From NCBI GenBank assembly GCA_002816455.1, contig MUCR01000060.1:1-41731 (forward strand): a stretch of 41,731 nucleotides of DNA. The letters run 5' to 3'. The position numbers and the translations under genes were made by a program. Positions 8,166-15,591 of this stretch are shown here, piece by piece. The notes below the pieces were generated by a model that worked only from the letters and a program-made list of their open reading frames with translations, was not told the DNA's origin and searched no databases. Position 1 is the stretch's first letter. Each line of letters begins with the position of its first letter. The DNA comes from SAR202 cluster bacterium Io17-Chloro-G4. Its GTDB lineage: Bacteria > Chloroflexota > Dehalococcoidia > Lucifugimonadales > UBA3495.

Positions 8166-9542
8166 CTAGACGAGGCTCGTTGCCGGGGTAGTATTTTTAT
8201 CCACGGGCAGGGCATTCGGCTTTTTGGCGAACAGAAACAACACGCCGCTCATGGAGCCCAGGCCGCCTAATATTAGAAAGGCGACGGTGTAACTGCCAGT
8301 TGAATCGAACATAGCGGCGGCGAAAAGAGGCGCCGCCAGCATGAATAAGTACAACGGTGCCATGGATATTCCGGTAATGGTCGCGAAAGCCTTGTTTCCA
8401 AAATAGTCTCCCCGGATGGCCGTGGTGATTGGAACACGCCCACCAAAGCCAGCGCCGTATATTATGGCGAACAGAATGGCCATGGGCAGGTTATCGATGA
8501 AGGCCGCCAAAATGAACCCAGCTGTTTGCAAGGCCGCAAAGCCGAAAAGAACCTGGTTGCGGGGCAACCGGTCGCTCATGTACCCGCCCAATAGCTGAAA
8601 CACGGCCCCAACCGCCATCAGCACCGACCACACATAAGCCGCCGTCTGTAAAGACATCCCTTGGTCGGTAAGCAGCGGCACCAAGTGCACTGTTAGCGTG
8701 GCGATGAGCATTGAAGACAACGCATGTCCGAAAGTTATGAACCAGAAAGCTTGAGTACGCAGGGCTTGGCGAGCAGTGAAATTCAGGCCCCCATCTGGAG
8801 CCTCGTTCTGGCTCTCAGTGCGCTGCTCTAGCAATCGGGCTTCGCGTTGACCGGGAGTTTCTCCATCGGGGAGTTGTCCGAACTCTTGAGGTTCATTTCG
8901 GATGAGTCGAGACAACGGCCAAGCTGCGGCCAGAAACACGATTCCTATCCATTGGGCAGTAACGCTCCACCCGAAGTTGCTGGGAGTGACCGCCCAGGCA
9001 AGTATCGGCACCAGAACCAATCCACCAAGGAAAGAACCTTCGCCAGCGATCCCCATTGCCGCACCGCGCTTGCTGTGGAACCAATGGTTCAGAGCAGTCA
9101 TCATAGGGAGCCAGGAACCTCCTGTTACTCCCAGCATGATCAAGAAATAGGAGAAATAGAATATAGGCAAATTTGTAGTTCGGCTAAAAATCATGAAACC
9201 GAGGCCAGCGACAGCAAATCCGATGAAAACCATACGCTGGGTTCCCAGCCTGTCGATCAGATATCCCATGACTGGCCCAACAAGGCTGCCTTGAAATTGA
9301 GCCATGGAGAATGCCCCGGTAAGCTGAGCCCTGCTCCAGCCAAAATGCTGTTCCAGCGCTGTCACCCACACGCCGACCCCATTCCATACGGGTCCGCCTG
9401 CCAGTGCCGTTATCAGCAAGGTGAGCCCAACCAGCTTCCAACCGTAAAAGAGTCCTCGCACCTTGGTGCTGACCGCGGGAAAACTGGCAAGTGTCATGAA
9501 GATAATCCCGGAGGTCAATAACAAAAGGCCAGCAGACGTCAT
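8166..9542 (-). CDS. MFS transporter, OFA-like
   Basis: A 458-residue carrier with about twelve to thirteen hydrophobic segments. GLFYGWKLVG near the N-terminus and LEQHFGWSRAQLTGAFS are typical of the oxalate/formate antiporter-like and monocarboxylate-type MFS branch. A charged central loop (RLLEQRTESQNEAPD, about residues 235-255) separates the two halves. The frame has an extra N-terminal hydrophobic segment; an internal ATG at 9497 (MTLASFPAV) would give a more usual length and is a possible true start. It precedes the second MFS gene in the same operon. Two paralogous carriers side by side could be a heteromeric or two-substrate system, but nothing in the sequence shows this. Confidence 0.83.
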   Translation of the reverse strand: MTSAGLLLLTSGIIFMTLASFPAVSTKVRGLFYGWKLVGLTLLITALAGGPVWNGVGVWVTALEQHFGWSRAQLTGAFSMAQFQGSLVGPVMGYLIDRLGTQRMVFIGFAVAGLGFMIFSRTTNLPIFYFSYFLIMLGVTGGSWLPMMTALNHWFHSKRGAAMGIAGEGSFLGGLVLVPILAWAVTPSNFGWSVTAQWIGIVFLAAAWPLSRLIRNEPQEFGQLPDGETPGQREARLLEQRTESQNEAPDGGLNFTARQALRTQAFWFITFGHALSSMLIATLTVHLVPLLTDQGMSLQTAAYVWSVLMAVGAVFQLLGGYMSDRLPRNQVLFGFAALQTAGFILAAFIDNLPMAILFAIIYGAGFGGRVPITTAIRGDYFGNKAFATITGISMAPLYLFMLAAPLFAAAMFDSTGSYTVAFLILGGLGSMSGVLFLFAKKPNALPVDKNTTPATSLV

Positions 9543-9913
9543 TTATTTAGGGGGTCCAACTTTTGATTTTTGATTCAGAGCCCGGATCCAACGAAAGATG
9601 GTCGTAATCCAAAGTGAACTTAATCTGGACTACTTGCGCAGGTTTAAGCTAGTTGACTAAGGGATTCTGCTCCGGTGTCGAACCGAGGGTAGATGTAGTT
9701 ACCGGAGACACCGTTTCCACTGTCACTGATCATTACGGTGAGCCGGTTTTGCCGCAAATGTGGAAACGGCTCATGGACTCAGTTTTCCTATGGGCATCGC
9801 TCTCAGAATGGATCAGGCAAAGAAGGACTCAGCCTGAGTGGATTCAGGGGCTAGCTGCGACGATGGGAACCGACATGCCTCAGCCTAGGGGGTAATAGTC
9901 AGTAGATGGTGTC
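9543..9913. other. Intergenic region, no clear gene
   Basis: An 80-codon plus-strand frame at 9653-9895 has no recognisable family and only a weak ribosome site. CTCCGGT at about 9668 and ACCGGAG at about 9701 form a loose inverted repeat. I cannot assign a function; a decayed gene is possible. Confidence 0.4.
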
Positions 9914-10111
9914 CTAAGTAGCCACCTGTTCAAAGGAGAAATGCAGAATATCCGCGCGCTCGCCCGCATGCTCGATAGTAATGCCACAGATATTTTCGTT
10001 AAGATCTAATTCAAGCAACGTATTTTCGTCCAAATCCTTGGTCTCAGCGACCTCAGATTCTCTGAATTCAATATATAGTGTGTCGGTTTCTTGGAAATAC
10101 TTGATTTTCAT
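9914..10111 (-). CDS. DUF2283 family protein, likely antitoxin-like partner
   Basis: A 65-residue protein with the DUF2283 pattern: MKIKYFQETDTLYIEF at the N-terminus, then LDLNENICGITIEHA. Members are small single-domain proteins often encoded next to DUF4258 or RelE/HicA-like small proteins. Here its ATG overlaps the stop of the preceding 78-residue gene by 4 bases (ATGA), so the two are translationally coupled. The pair is isolated between unrelated genes, typical of toxin-antitoxin-type modules. Role as an antitoxin is inferred from family context. Confidence 0.8.
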   Translation of the reverse strand: MKIKYFQETDTLYIEFRESEVAETKDLDENTLLELDLNENICGITIEHAGERADILHFSFEQVAT

Positions 10112-10344
10112 GGTGTAAATGACCGGTCGAAAAATGCGTTATGGACCGTTTCTCTATCTGCGAGCAGTATAACACGCAGATATCTTCCATCCATGTCATC
10201 TACCGATGCCCAAAGACGAATTCGGCCATCCGCTTGAATGACTTGGCTGATCGGATGGTCAATCACATACTCAATCCACTCCAACCGGATTGAAGCGCGG
10301 TCAGGACGCTGTCGCATCGACAGAAAGTACTGTGTAAACTTCAC
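10108..10344 (-). CDS. DUF4258-like small protein, likely toxin-like partner
   Basis: A 78-residue protein. It contains LEWIEYVIDHPISQVIQADGRIRLWASVDDMDGRYLRVILLADRET in outline: a helix, a strand with an R-hydrophobic-W pattern, and a final RVILLAD strand followed by a short variable tail. This arrangement resembles DUF4258/BrnT-like RelE-fold proteins. It overlaps the DUF2283 gene by 4 bases. Identification by eye is moderate; the family usually has a His near the N-terminus (here replaced by the RLEWIEYVI segment), so activity is uncertain. Confidence 0.65.
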   Translation of the reverse strand: MKFTQYFLSMRQRPDRASIRLEWIEYVIDHPISQVIQADGRIRLWASVDDMDGRYLRVILLADRETVHNAFFDRSFTP

Positions 10345-10405
10345 ATTCCGTTCTCGAGGAAAAACTTTTTTCGATGCGCCCTGTAACCTGATCAGGTCAA
10401 CCGTT

Positions 10406-11446
10406 CTAAACCACGGACATGTCTACTTTGCGGGTGCGGATCTGGAAGTTGGTGGTGTCGATAATTGCGCTGTTGCGGCCGCCGGTGCCCCCACCCATTA
10501 CCAGGATAATGTCGTCCGCGTCCCTGGAGCAACGCCGGATTAGCTGATCGTCCCCTGGCCGCTCCGGGCCTTGAGCTATGCCCAACCGGATTAGTTCGCT
10601 AAGAGGACGTGTCGCGTTCTCCAGCAAGTAGTCCTGAATTCCACGCCGCGTCCAGCCGTCGTCTTTCAGCGTTATGGCGTGCTCGGGACCAATCACCACC
10701 ACCCACTGGGCCGGGAAGCGCCAGACCAGGCAGGCTGATTTTAGGGTGTCGGCCAAAGAGGCAAGGATGCTCTCGCCGGTGTGACCGTAAGCGTTGTTGA
10801 CCGTGATCGGGTTATAAGCCACGACGATGGTCACGCAACTGTCTTCAGCCTTGAATCCGTGGCTGACGTGAAGAGGCTCCCACGGCGAGTCTTCTTCGTT
10901 TTCAGCGATGCACAGCGTGTATTTACTGGGATTGCCGAGAGTACCCCGGTCAAGTTCCCCCGGTCGAGCGTTGAAACCGTTCATGAAACACAACCGGACA
11001 GCGCGGCCCAGAGAAGAGTTGGCCCGGAAGCCGGGGCCGAAAAGGCCGTCTTTGTAATTGACCCCTATTTGGTCTCGGATTGGACCGTTTACGATCATCA
11101 AAATAGCGGGAGAGCTAGTGGACGAGGCGGCCATCGATACGTAGTTTTTCTCTTCCTCCAAGGTCACTAGAGTAGTGACCAAGACCGGAAAATACTCAGG
11201 CAGGCAACCGGCCATCACCGCATTGGCGGCAGCGTTCTCCGAAGTTAGAACTCGGTTGCGCATTTCGAATGACAGGAGCTCTTCCTCGCCGGTCATACCG
11301 GCATAACGGAGCATTTCCTGCACCTTGTAATCCGCTGGAGGCACCACCGGCAGGCCGTCGCTCCAGCCCATCCGGTAACACTCTTCAATTGCCTCGATGG
11401 TGTCGCTGGCCTCGATCTCCCTGGACCTTTCAAAGCTGGTGGTCAT
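10406..11446 (-). CDS. Conserved GWSDGLPVVPP protein of unknown function
   Basis: A 346-residue soluble protein. The open frame begins at 11458 but an ATG at 11446 has GGAGG 5 bases upstream and is preferred. Near the N-terminus it has ECYRMGWSDGLPVVPP, a signature I associate with conserved hypothetical proteins of soil and marine Chloroflexota, Actinobacteria and Proteobacteria, some annotated beside or as UGSC-type proteins; I am not certain of that link. Other recognisable stretches are AGCLPEYFPVLV, ANSSLGRAVRLCFMNGF and a C-terminal GGGTGGRNS. There are conserved-looking Cys residues but no CxxC. No signal peptide or membrane segment is seen. Function unknown. Confidence 0.75.
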   Translation of the reverse strand: MTTSFERSREIEASDTIEAIEECYRMGWSDGLPVVPPADYKVQEMLRYAGMTGEEELLSFEMRNRVLTSENAAANAVMAGCLPEYFPVLVTTLVTLEEEKNYVSMAASSTSSPAILMIVNGPIRDQIGVNYKDGLFGPGFRANSSLGRAVRLCFMNGFNARPGELDRGTLGNPSKYTLCIAENEEDSPWEPLHVSHGFKAEDSCVTIVVAYNPITVNNAYGHTGESILASLADTLKSACLVWRFPAQWVVVIGPEHAITLKDDGWTRRGIQDYLLENATRPLSELIRLGIAQGPERPGDDQLIRRCSRDADDIILVMGGGTGGRNSAIIDTTNFQIRTRKVDMSVV

Positions 11447-11757
11447 TTTCGCCTCCATGTTTGGTGAAATAAACTACGGACAATTGTACGGACTGACGCC
11501 GCTGTTTGACTCTTCGTGGGATGATCTTGTTGACTTGCGTTAGTCGGCTTTGTTGCGGCGTTAACCAAGCCGGGGTTCGCGAATTGGCATTCCGGGTGGA
11601 GCGAAGAATCTTGTACCTGATCCAAGAGATTTCCCGACGCCGTCGAGGACTCGCGACAGAGTCTGAGCTTCGGTCACTACGCTCTCTCAGAATGACATGG
11701 TGGTTGGCCTGAGCCCTAAACGCCCTTCAGGCGTAGTTGAACGCCTGATTTTTCTTC
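11447..11757. other. Intergenic region with a repeat-like element
   Basis: No gene is supported. The last two-thirds resembles a dispersed non-coding repeat (described at 11594-11700). Confidence 0.5.
11594..11700. repeat. Putative dispersed intergenic repeat
   Basis: The stretch begins GGTGGAGCGAAGAATCTTGT and ends CGCTCTCTCAGAATGACA. On the minus strand this reads TGTCATTCTGAGAGAGCG ... AGATTCTTCGCTCC, a phrase I recognise from intergenic repeats in Chloroflexota and other bacteria. A shorter, related remnant lies at about 20790-20852. Confidence 0.5.
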
Positions 11758-12612
11758 CTAAATTCGGGCCACGGCGTCCGAGTCTTCATGGCCCCATCCT
11801 CGGAACATAGCCTCGACGTGACGCTGGTCCACCAGATTTGAAAGCTCCATGGGGATGCCGTATTCACGGCCCAAGTCGGTTGCCAGCCTGACGTCTTTGG
11901 CCGCCAATGCGGTGGCAAATCCGGGCTCGAAGTTGCCTTGGAACAAGAACCTGGGAAATTTCTCGGTCAGCCGCCTGCTGCCGCCGGAGCTGTTTGCAAT
12001 GACGTCAGCCAAAATCGCCAAATCGACGCCCGCTCTCACACCCAGAGTCAGGGCCTCGGCCAACAAGACTCCGGTGCCCATGCTCATCAAATTGTTGCAA
12101 ATCTTGCAGATTGCGCCGCTTCCGATGGGGCCGCAGTAGACCACGTGCGTCCCAATAGCGTCCAGGGTGGGTTTTATGCGATTGAACACTGCCTCATCGC
12201 CGCCCACCATGACGGCCAAAGTGGCCGCAGCGGCGCCGTAAACGCCTCCGCTAACGGGCGCGTCCAGAACAATCACGCCCTTTTCGGCGCAAAGCTCATG
12301 GAGGCGGCGCACAACGGTCGGTGAATTCGTTGATAGGTCGACGTAAATCGACCCGTTAACGGCGCCCTCCAGAATTCCGTTTTCGGCCTGCACCACCGCC
12401 TCCACGTCCCGGGGCACGGGAAGTGAAGTGAACACCACCTCGTTTCCCGCCGCTGCCGCCTTTGGACTGTCGGCCCACTCCGCGCCCATTTCCAGCAGGT
12501 TGGTTGCGGCCTCTCGACGGAGATCGTGGACGGTCAGTTGATGGCCTGCCTTGACCAGATTGACCGCCATGGGATTGCCCATATTGCCGGTGCCGATGAA
12601 CCTTATCTTCAT
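11758..12612 (-). CDS. 3-hydroxyisobutyrate-dehydrogenase-family NAD(P)-dependent oxidoreductase
   Basis: A 284-residue protein from ATG 12612, which has AGGAG 8 bases upstream; the frame is open back to 12744 but that part is out-of-family. RFIGTGNMGNPMAVNLVKAG is the Rossmann dinucleotide loop; LDAPVSGGVYGA is the substrate-binding signature of beta-hydroxyacid dehydrogenases; GAICKICNNLMSMG supplies the catalytic-type Lys and Asn. Such enzymes oxidise 3-hydroxyisobutyrate, tartronate semialdehyde or related beta-hydroxy acids. The neighbouring carboxymuconolactone-decarboxylase-like and metallo-hydrolase genes suggest a small catabolic operon. The substrate is unknown. The upstream gene's frame overlaps its first 257 bases. 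Confidence 0.85.
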   Translation of the reverse strand: MKIRFIGTGNMGNPMAVNLVKAGHQLTVHDLRREAATNLLEMGAEWADSPKAAAAGNEVVFTSLPVPRDVEAVVQAENGILEGAVNGSIYVDLSTNSPTVVRRLHELCAEKGVIVLDAPVSGGVYGAAAATLAVMVGGDEAVFNRIKPTLDAIGTHVVYCGPIGSGAICKICNNLMSMGTGVLLAEALTLGVRAGVDLAILADVIANSSGGSRRLTEKFPRFLFQGNFEPGFATALAAKDVRLATDLGREYGIPMELSNLVDQRHVEAMFRGWGHEDSDAVARI

Positions 12613-13213
12613 CGCTGCTGCTCCTGGCTGCTGTACTTGCGTCTCTTGTTCCCGGAGAGGACCCGCCCAAGGAAGAATCCGCGGAAGAATCGGGGCTTTC
12701 CGCAGATGGATTATTGCTCTGCCCTCGGTTCCATCCGCCGCCAAACCCTCTGCCCCTCTCGTCGTATTCGTCGAAGGTTTCTTTGGCGACCTGGAATGCC
12801 CGCACGGCGGCGGGCATTCCGCCGTAGAAAATCATCTGGGAGATAATTTCCGAAATCTGCTCCTTGGTCACGCCGACGTGCAACGCGCCCTGGATGTGAC
12901 GCTTGATTAGCTGGGGGCTGTGCCCTAAGACCACCAAGGCAGCAATGGTGCACAAGCTCCGAGTTTGCAGATTCACCGCAGGCCGGTTGTAAATCTCGCC
13001 GTAGATGACCGAGTCGACCAGGTCCATAACCTCCGGGGCCAATTCGGCCATGGCCGGAGGCTGACCCGGACTGTTGCTGGGACCGTAGTAGCGCCTCCGG
13101 AAATCGGCGGCGGCCTGCCTCAAGTCTTTGGGGCCTTGGCTCAGAGTCAAAATATCTCCATCCGCCCAGTTTGGGCCGAATTTATCAGGCGGCCATAAGC
13201 GGTCAATCCCCAA
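12356..13213 (-). CDS. Carboxymuconolactone decarboxylase-family protein, with abnormal C-terminal run-on
   Basis: Residues about 30-150 are a clear CMD domain (AhpD-like all-helical fold): RRRYYGPSNS, YGEIYNRPAVNLQTRSLCTIAAL, IQGALHVGVTKEQISEIISQMIFYGG, AVRAFQVAKETFDE. In family members the protein ends about here. In this frame translation runs on another 130 codons through a Ser/Asp/Pro- then Gly/Arg-rich tail that is the wrong-frame reading of the next gene's conserved 5' part. A natural stop exists in another frame at 12711. Either an indel near 12715-12755 has joined frames or the overlap is real. Start is a TTG at 13213; the ribosome site is weak. Family members decarboxylate carboxymuconolactone or act as peroxidases; the CxxC/His pattern of AhpD is not seen, so a decarboxylase or lactonase-like role is more likely. 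Confidence 0.75.
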   Translation of the reverse strand: MGIDRLWPPDKFGPNWADGDILTLSQGPKDLRQAAADFRRRYYGPSNSPGQPPAMAELAPEVMDLVDSVIYGEIYNRPAVNLQTRSLCTIAALVVLGHSPQLIKRHIQGALHVGVTKEQISEIISQMIFYGGMPAAVRAFQVAKETFDEYDERGRGFGGGWNRGQSNNPSAESPDSSADSSLGGSSPGTRDASTAARSSSDEDKVHRHRQYGQSHGGQSGQGRPSTDRPRSPSRGRNQPAGNGRGVGRQSKGGSGGKRGGVHFTSRAPGRGGGGAGRKRNSGGRR

Positions 13214-13251
13214 CGATTGGGGATCATAACGTGGTTAACAAAAATGTAGGC

Positions 13252-14121
13252 CTACAGGGCCTGCCAGTAGCGCTTCCCGTCTTGAAGGACCACTTTTCCC
13301 AGGTGGTCGTCAGGGTGGAAGTGCCCTGCCGCCACGACATATCCCTCATTCTGCGCGCGGTCTAGCAAAGCTGCCCGGCTGCGGCGGCTGGCATCCTTGT
13401 CCGTGTCGACTCCAGCGGTCCAACCAGGCTCGTAAACTTGGGCTTTGCTGTGGAGCACGTCCCCGGCGATCATCGCCTTTTGGCCTTGAGAACTAATCAA
13501 AATGACCTGATGCCCAGGGGTGTGCCCCGGCGTGGGGAACGTACTGACCTCGTCGGTGATGTTGTGCTCACCCTCGATCAGGTCCATTTTGCGCAAACGC
13601 TGAAGCGGCAGGACTTGAGTTTTAATATAGGGGCGTTCTTCCAAAACCTCGGGCTGGTTAAAGTAGTCCCAATCGAGCTTAGGGACCAAGTACCTAGCCC
13701 TGCGAAAATTGGGCGCGGGCATCCCACCAGAGTACCTGATATTCCAACCCACATGATCGCCGTGTAGGTGGGTGTGGACAACTATGGTCACTTCGTCCGA
13801 TGGCCCAACGTTGGTGTTGTTCAGCCGGTCCGCCGGGATCAAAATAGGACGTAGCTCTTCGTATAAATTGCCGGTGCGGTTCTCCAATTGCTCATGGGGA
13901 CCTGGGCCCATTCCGGTATCCACCAAGATGGTCTCGCCTTGAGAACGGACCACCCAGACGCCGTAGTAGAGTTGGATCTGACCATTTTCCAGGATATCCT
14001 CATAGGGGCCCCAGTCTTCCCGAGAAACGTCGGGGAACATCCGCTCCGGCGGCCGTGGTGGCGGCACCATGTCCATCACCGCAGTTATTTCCACGTTGCC
14101 GACTGTAATTTTGTCTGCCAT
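13252..14121 (-). CDS. Metallo-beta-lactamase-fold hydrolase
   Basis: A 289-residue protein with the full set of zinc-binding motifs of the fold: LVDTGMG, then VHTHLHGDHVGWN (HxHxDH), FPTPGHTPGH, MIAGDVLHS (the bridging Asp) and GHFHPDDH. This pattern is that of class B lactonase-like or glyoxalase-II-like hydrolases related to N-acyl homoserine lactonases and alkylsulfatase-unrelated MBL proteins. ATG at 14121 has AGGAG/TCC-complement just upstream. It is 38 bases upstream of the CMD-like gene, so probably in one operon. The substrate is not evident; an ester or lactone is plausible. Confidence 0.88.
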   Translation of the reverse strand: MADKITVGNVEITAVMDMVPPPRPPERMFPDVSREDWGPYEDILENGQIQLYYGVWVVRSQGETILVDTGMGPGPHEQLENRTGNLYEELRPILIPADRLNNTNVGPSDEVTIVVHTHLHGDHVGWNIRYSGGMPAPNFRRARYLVPKLDWDYFNQPEVLEERPYIKTQVLPLQRLRKMDLIEGEHNITDEVSTFPTPGHTPGHQVILISSQGQKAMIAGDVLHSKAQVYEPGWTAGVDTDKDASRRSRAALLDRAQNEGYVVAAGHFHPDDHLGKVVLQDGKRYWQAL

Positions 14122-14169
14122 CAGGTCCTCCTGGAAGATATTTGGGCCGCAGACGCCCAGTATTGCAAA

Positions 14170-14682
14170 TCAGTATTGCAAAAGGGAGAAGACGTCGTAG
14201 CCGTCCAATATTTTTCGGCCCTCAAGCTCCATCAGCTCAATCACTACGCCAATTGATGAGACCATTCCACCTGATTTTTCCACTAACCGGGCGCTGGCGG
14301 CTAACGTGCCTCCGGTAGCCAGCAAATCGTCCAAAATCAGGGCCTTCTGGCCGGGAACGATTGCGTCCACATGAATCTCCATCACGTTGTCGCCGTATTC
14401 CAGCGAGTATTCCTCTGTGTGGGTGTCGTAAGGCAGTTTGCCCGGTTTGCGGACGGGCACCATCGGCTTGCCCAATTCGTAGGCCAATGGCGCGCCGAAC
14501 AAAAACCCGCGGGACTCGACGGCTACAATTACATCAATATTAGTGGGTTTGTAACGCTCGGCCAACTGACCGATGGTATATCGGAAGGCGTCCGAATGTT
14601 GAAGCAAGGGCGTGATGTCCTTGAATAGAATACCCGGCTGGGGAAAATCGGGTATGTCTCTAATGTAAGCCTTTAAATCCAT
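14170..14682 (-). CDS. apt: Adenine phosphoribosyltransferase
   Basis: A 170-residue enzyme that converts adenine and PRPP to AMP in purine salvage. The open frame begins at 14739, but the ATG at 14682 gives MDLKAYIRDIPDFPQPGILF, the standard start of the family and the normal length. VVAVESRGFLFGAPLAY and the PRPP loop ALILDDLLATGGTLAASA (with the DD and TGGT residues) are intact. Downstream come the metallo-hydrolase and CMD-like genes after 48 bases. A good promoter lies at 14848-14876, with a leader of about 160 nt. Confidence 0.93.
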   Translation of the reverse strand: MDLKAYIRDIPDFPQPGILFKDITPLLQHSDAFRYTIGQLAERYKPTNIDVIVAVESRGFLFGAPLAYELGKPMVPVRKPGKLPYDTHTEEYSLEYGDNVMEIHVDAIVPGQKALILDDLLATGGTLAASARLVEKSGGMVSSIGVVIELMELEGRKILDGYDVFSLLQY

Positions 14683-14847
14683 TAATTCTTCGCAATAAAT
14701 GATTGGCCCAAATTCAGACCAGGTCCGAACAAAATCCATGCAAGACGCGCGATGATGGCTCAGGCGGTGCTACGAGTGGATCGGCGAGAGCTACCGACGC
14801 CCGCAACTGACCACGGGGCATCGCTCAAAGCGCTTGGGAACGCCTGG

Positions 14848-14876
14848 AGTGTAGAATAAGCTAGTGGTGCCGTCAA
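14848..14876 (-). promoter_or_regulatory. Candidate promoter of apt
   Basis: Minus strand TTGACG (14876-14871), 17-base spacer, TACACT (14853-14848). Confidence 0.55.
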
Positions 14877-14945
14877 GCACGAAAAAGGCCTTCAGGGCAA
14901 TCACCGTAAACGACGCAAAGTGTGACTAAACCAGTCTCCGATTCA

Positions 14946-14974
14946 TTGACTTTGGTAAAGGCCTTTCGTATAAT
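14946..14974 (+). promoter_or_regulatory. Strong sigma70-type promoter of the tRNA-tuf-ribosomal operon
   Basis: TTGACT (14946-14951), a 17-base spacer and TATAAT (14969-14974): 11 of 12 consensus bases at ideal spacing, as expected for stable-RNA and tuf transcription. Start of transcription is predicted near 14981. Confidence 0.85.
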
Positions 14975-15000
14975 TATGGGTGCGCGATTTGGTCTTGGCG

Positions 15001-15026
15001 AAATGGCCCCAAATTTGGGGCCATTT
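15001..15026. repeat. Perfect 26-bp palindrome in the tRNA-tuf leader
   Basis: AAATGGCCCCAAA is followed immediately by its exact reverse complement TTTGGGGCCATTT. It begins about 20 bases after the predicted start of transcription. In RNA it could form a stable hairpin of about 11 bp; no long T-run follows, so it is not a standard terminator. It could instead be a protein-binding site. Confidence 0.6.
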
Positions 15027-15060
15027 GTAGTGTGTCCACCGTCCAGCGCCCTCGCTATTA

Positions 15061-15083
15061 GGGCTCCAAGCCCCTGTGGCGCA
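15061..15083 (+). pseudogene. Remnant of a duplicated tRNA-Thr gene
   Basis: GGGCTCCA (15061-15068) equals the 3' end plus CCA of the adjacent tRNA-Thr, and CCCCTGTGGCGCA (15071-15083) equals its 5' end (15088-15100). The 3' end precedes the 5' end, as if two tandem copies had been internally deleted. Confidence 0.5.
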
Positions 15084-15086
15084 CGG

Positions 15087-15161
15087 GCCCCTGTGGCGCA
15101 ATGGAAGCGCAGTCGACTTGTAATCGACAGGTTAGCGGTTCGAATCCGCTCTGGGGCTCCA
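15087..15161 (+). tRNA. tRNA-Thr (anticodon TGT)
   Basis: A cloverleaf with anticodon stem GTCGA/TCGAC, loop CTTGTAA, T-arm AGCGGTTCGAATCCGCT and an encoded CCA. The acceptor stem GCCCCTG/CTGGGGC has one T-T mismatch at the sixth pair. It reads ACA codons. Confidence 0.92.
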
Positions 15162-15263
15162 TATGAACTGTCAGCGTGACACCCAGCCCCTTGCGGCGCA
15201 ACTCGATTACGTATTCCTAGGGCATCCTGGGTCATAGTAGGGACTGGGTACACCGCTTAACTT

Positions 15264-15351
15264 GGAGGGGTGGGTGAGTGGTTAAAGCCACCAGACTGTA
15301 AATCTGGCGTCCGGAAGGGCTTCGCAGGTTCGAATCCTGCCCCCTCCACCA
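15264..15351 (+). tRNA. tRNA-Tyr (anticodon GTA)
   Basis: An 88-base class II tRNA with a long variable arm, acceptor GGAGGGG/CCCCTCC, anticodon loop CTGTAAA, T-arm CAGGTTCGAATCCTG and encoded CCA. Confidence 0.95.
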
Positions 15352-15428
15352 TCCATATTCCGGAGCTTTTTGAAGTTTTAAAGTATATAATAATGTGCAG
15401 CTAAAAATGCCGGGAGGCCCGGCAACTA

Positions 15429-15503
15429 GCCCAGATAGCTCAGCGGTAGAGCACGTTCTTGGTAAGAACGGGGTCGGCGGTTCAATCCCGCCTCTGGGCT
15501 CCA
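15429..15503 (+). tRNA. tRNA-Thr (anticodon GGT)
   Basis: Acceptor GCCCAGA/TCTGGGC, anticodon stem CGTTC/GAACG with loop TTGGTAA, T-arm GGCGGTTCAATCCCGCC and encoded CCA. The order Thr-Tyr-Thr-tuf resembles the thrU-tyrU-glyT-thrT-tufB arrangement of enterobacteria, without the Gly gene. Confidence 0.95.
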
Positions 15504-15591
15504 GGCCTAACGGCAGCTGAGAATGCCGAAGGCCAAAATAATACACACCAAATAAGTTGATTAGATGACACCAAGAGGAGAGGAGACCTAA

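Larger units (their letters stand above)
14683..15086. other. Divergent promoter region between apt and the tRNA-tuf operon
   Basis: No gene is present. It contains divergent promoters (14848-14876 minus; 14946-14974 plus), a 26-bp perfect palindrome (15001-15026) and tRNA gene remnants (15061-15083). Confidence 0.8.

Noticed and set aside
9653-9895. 80-codon plus-strand frame
   Set aside because: No family resemblance and no good ribosome site; left as possible decayed sequence.
14873-15253. Open frame of 126 codons on the minus strand
   Set aside because: It is antisense to the tRNA-Thr gene and its promoter. Phrases such as ERIRTANLSITSRLRFHCATGA are the well-known spurious translation of tRNA genes.
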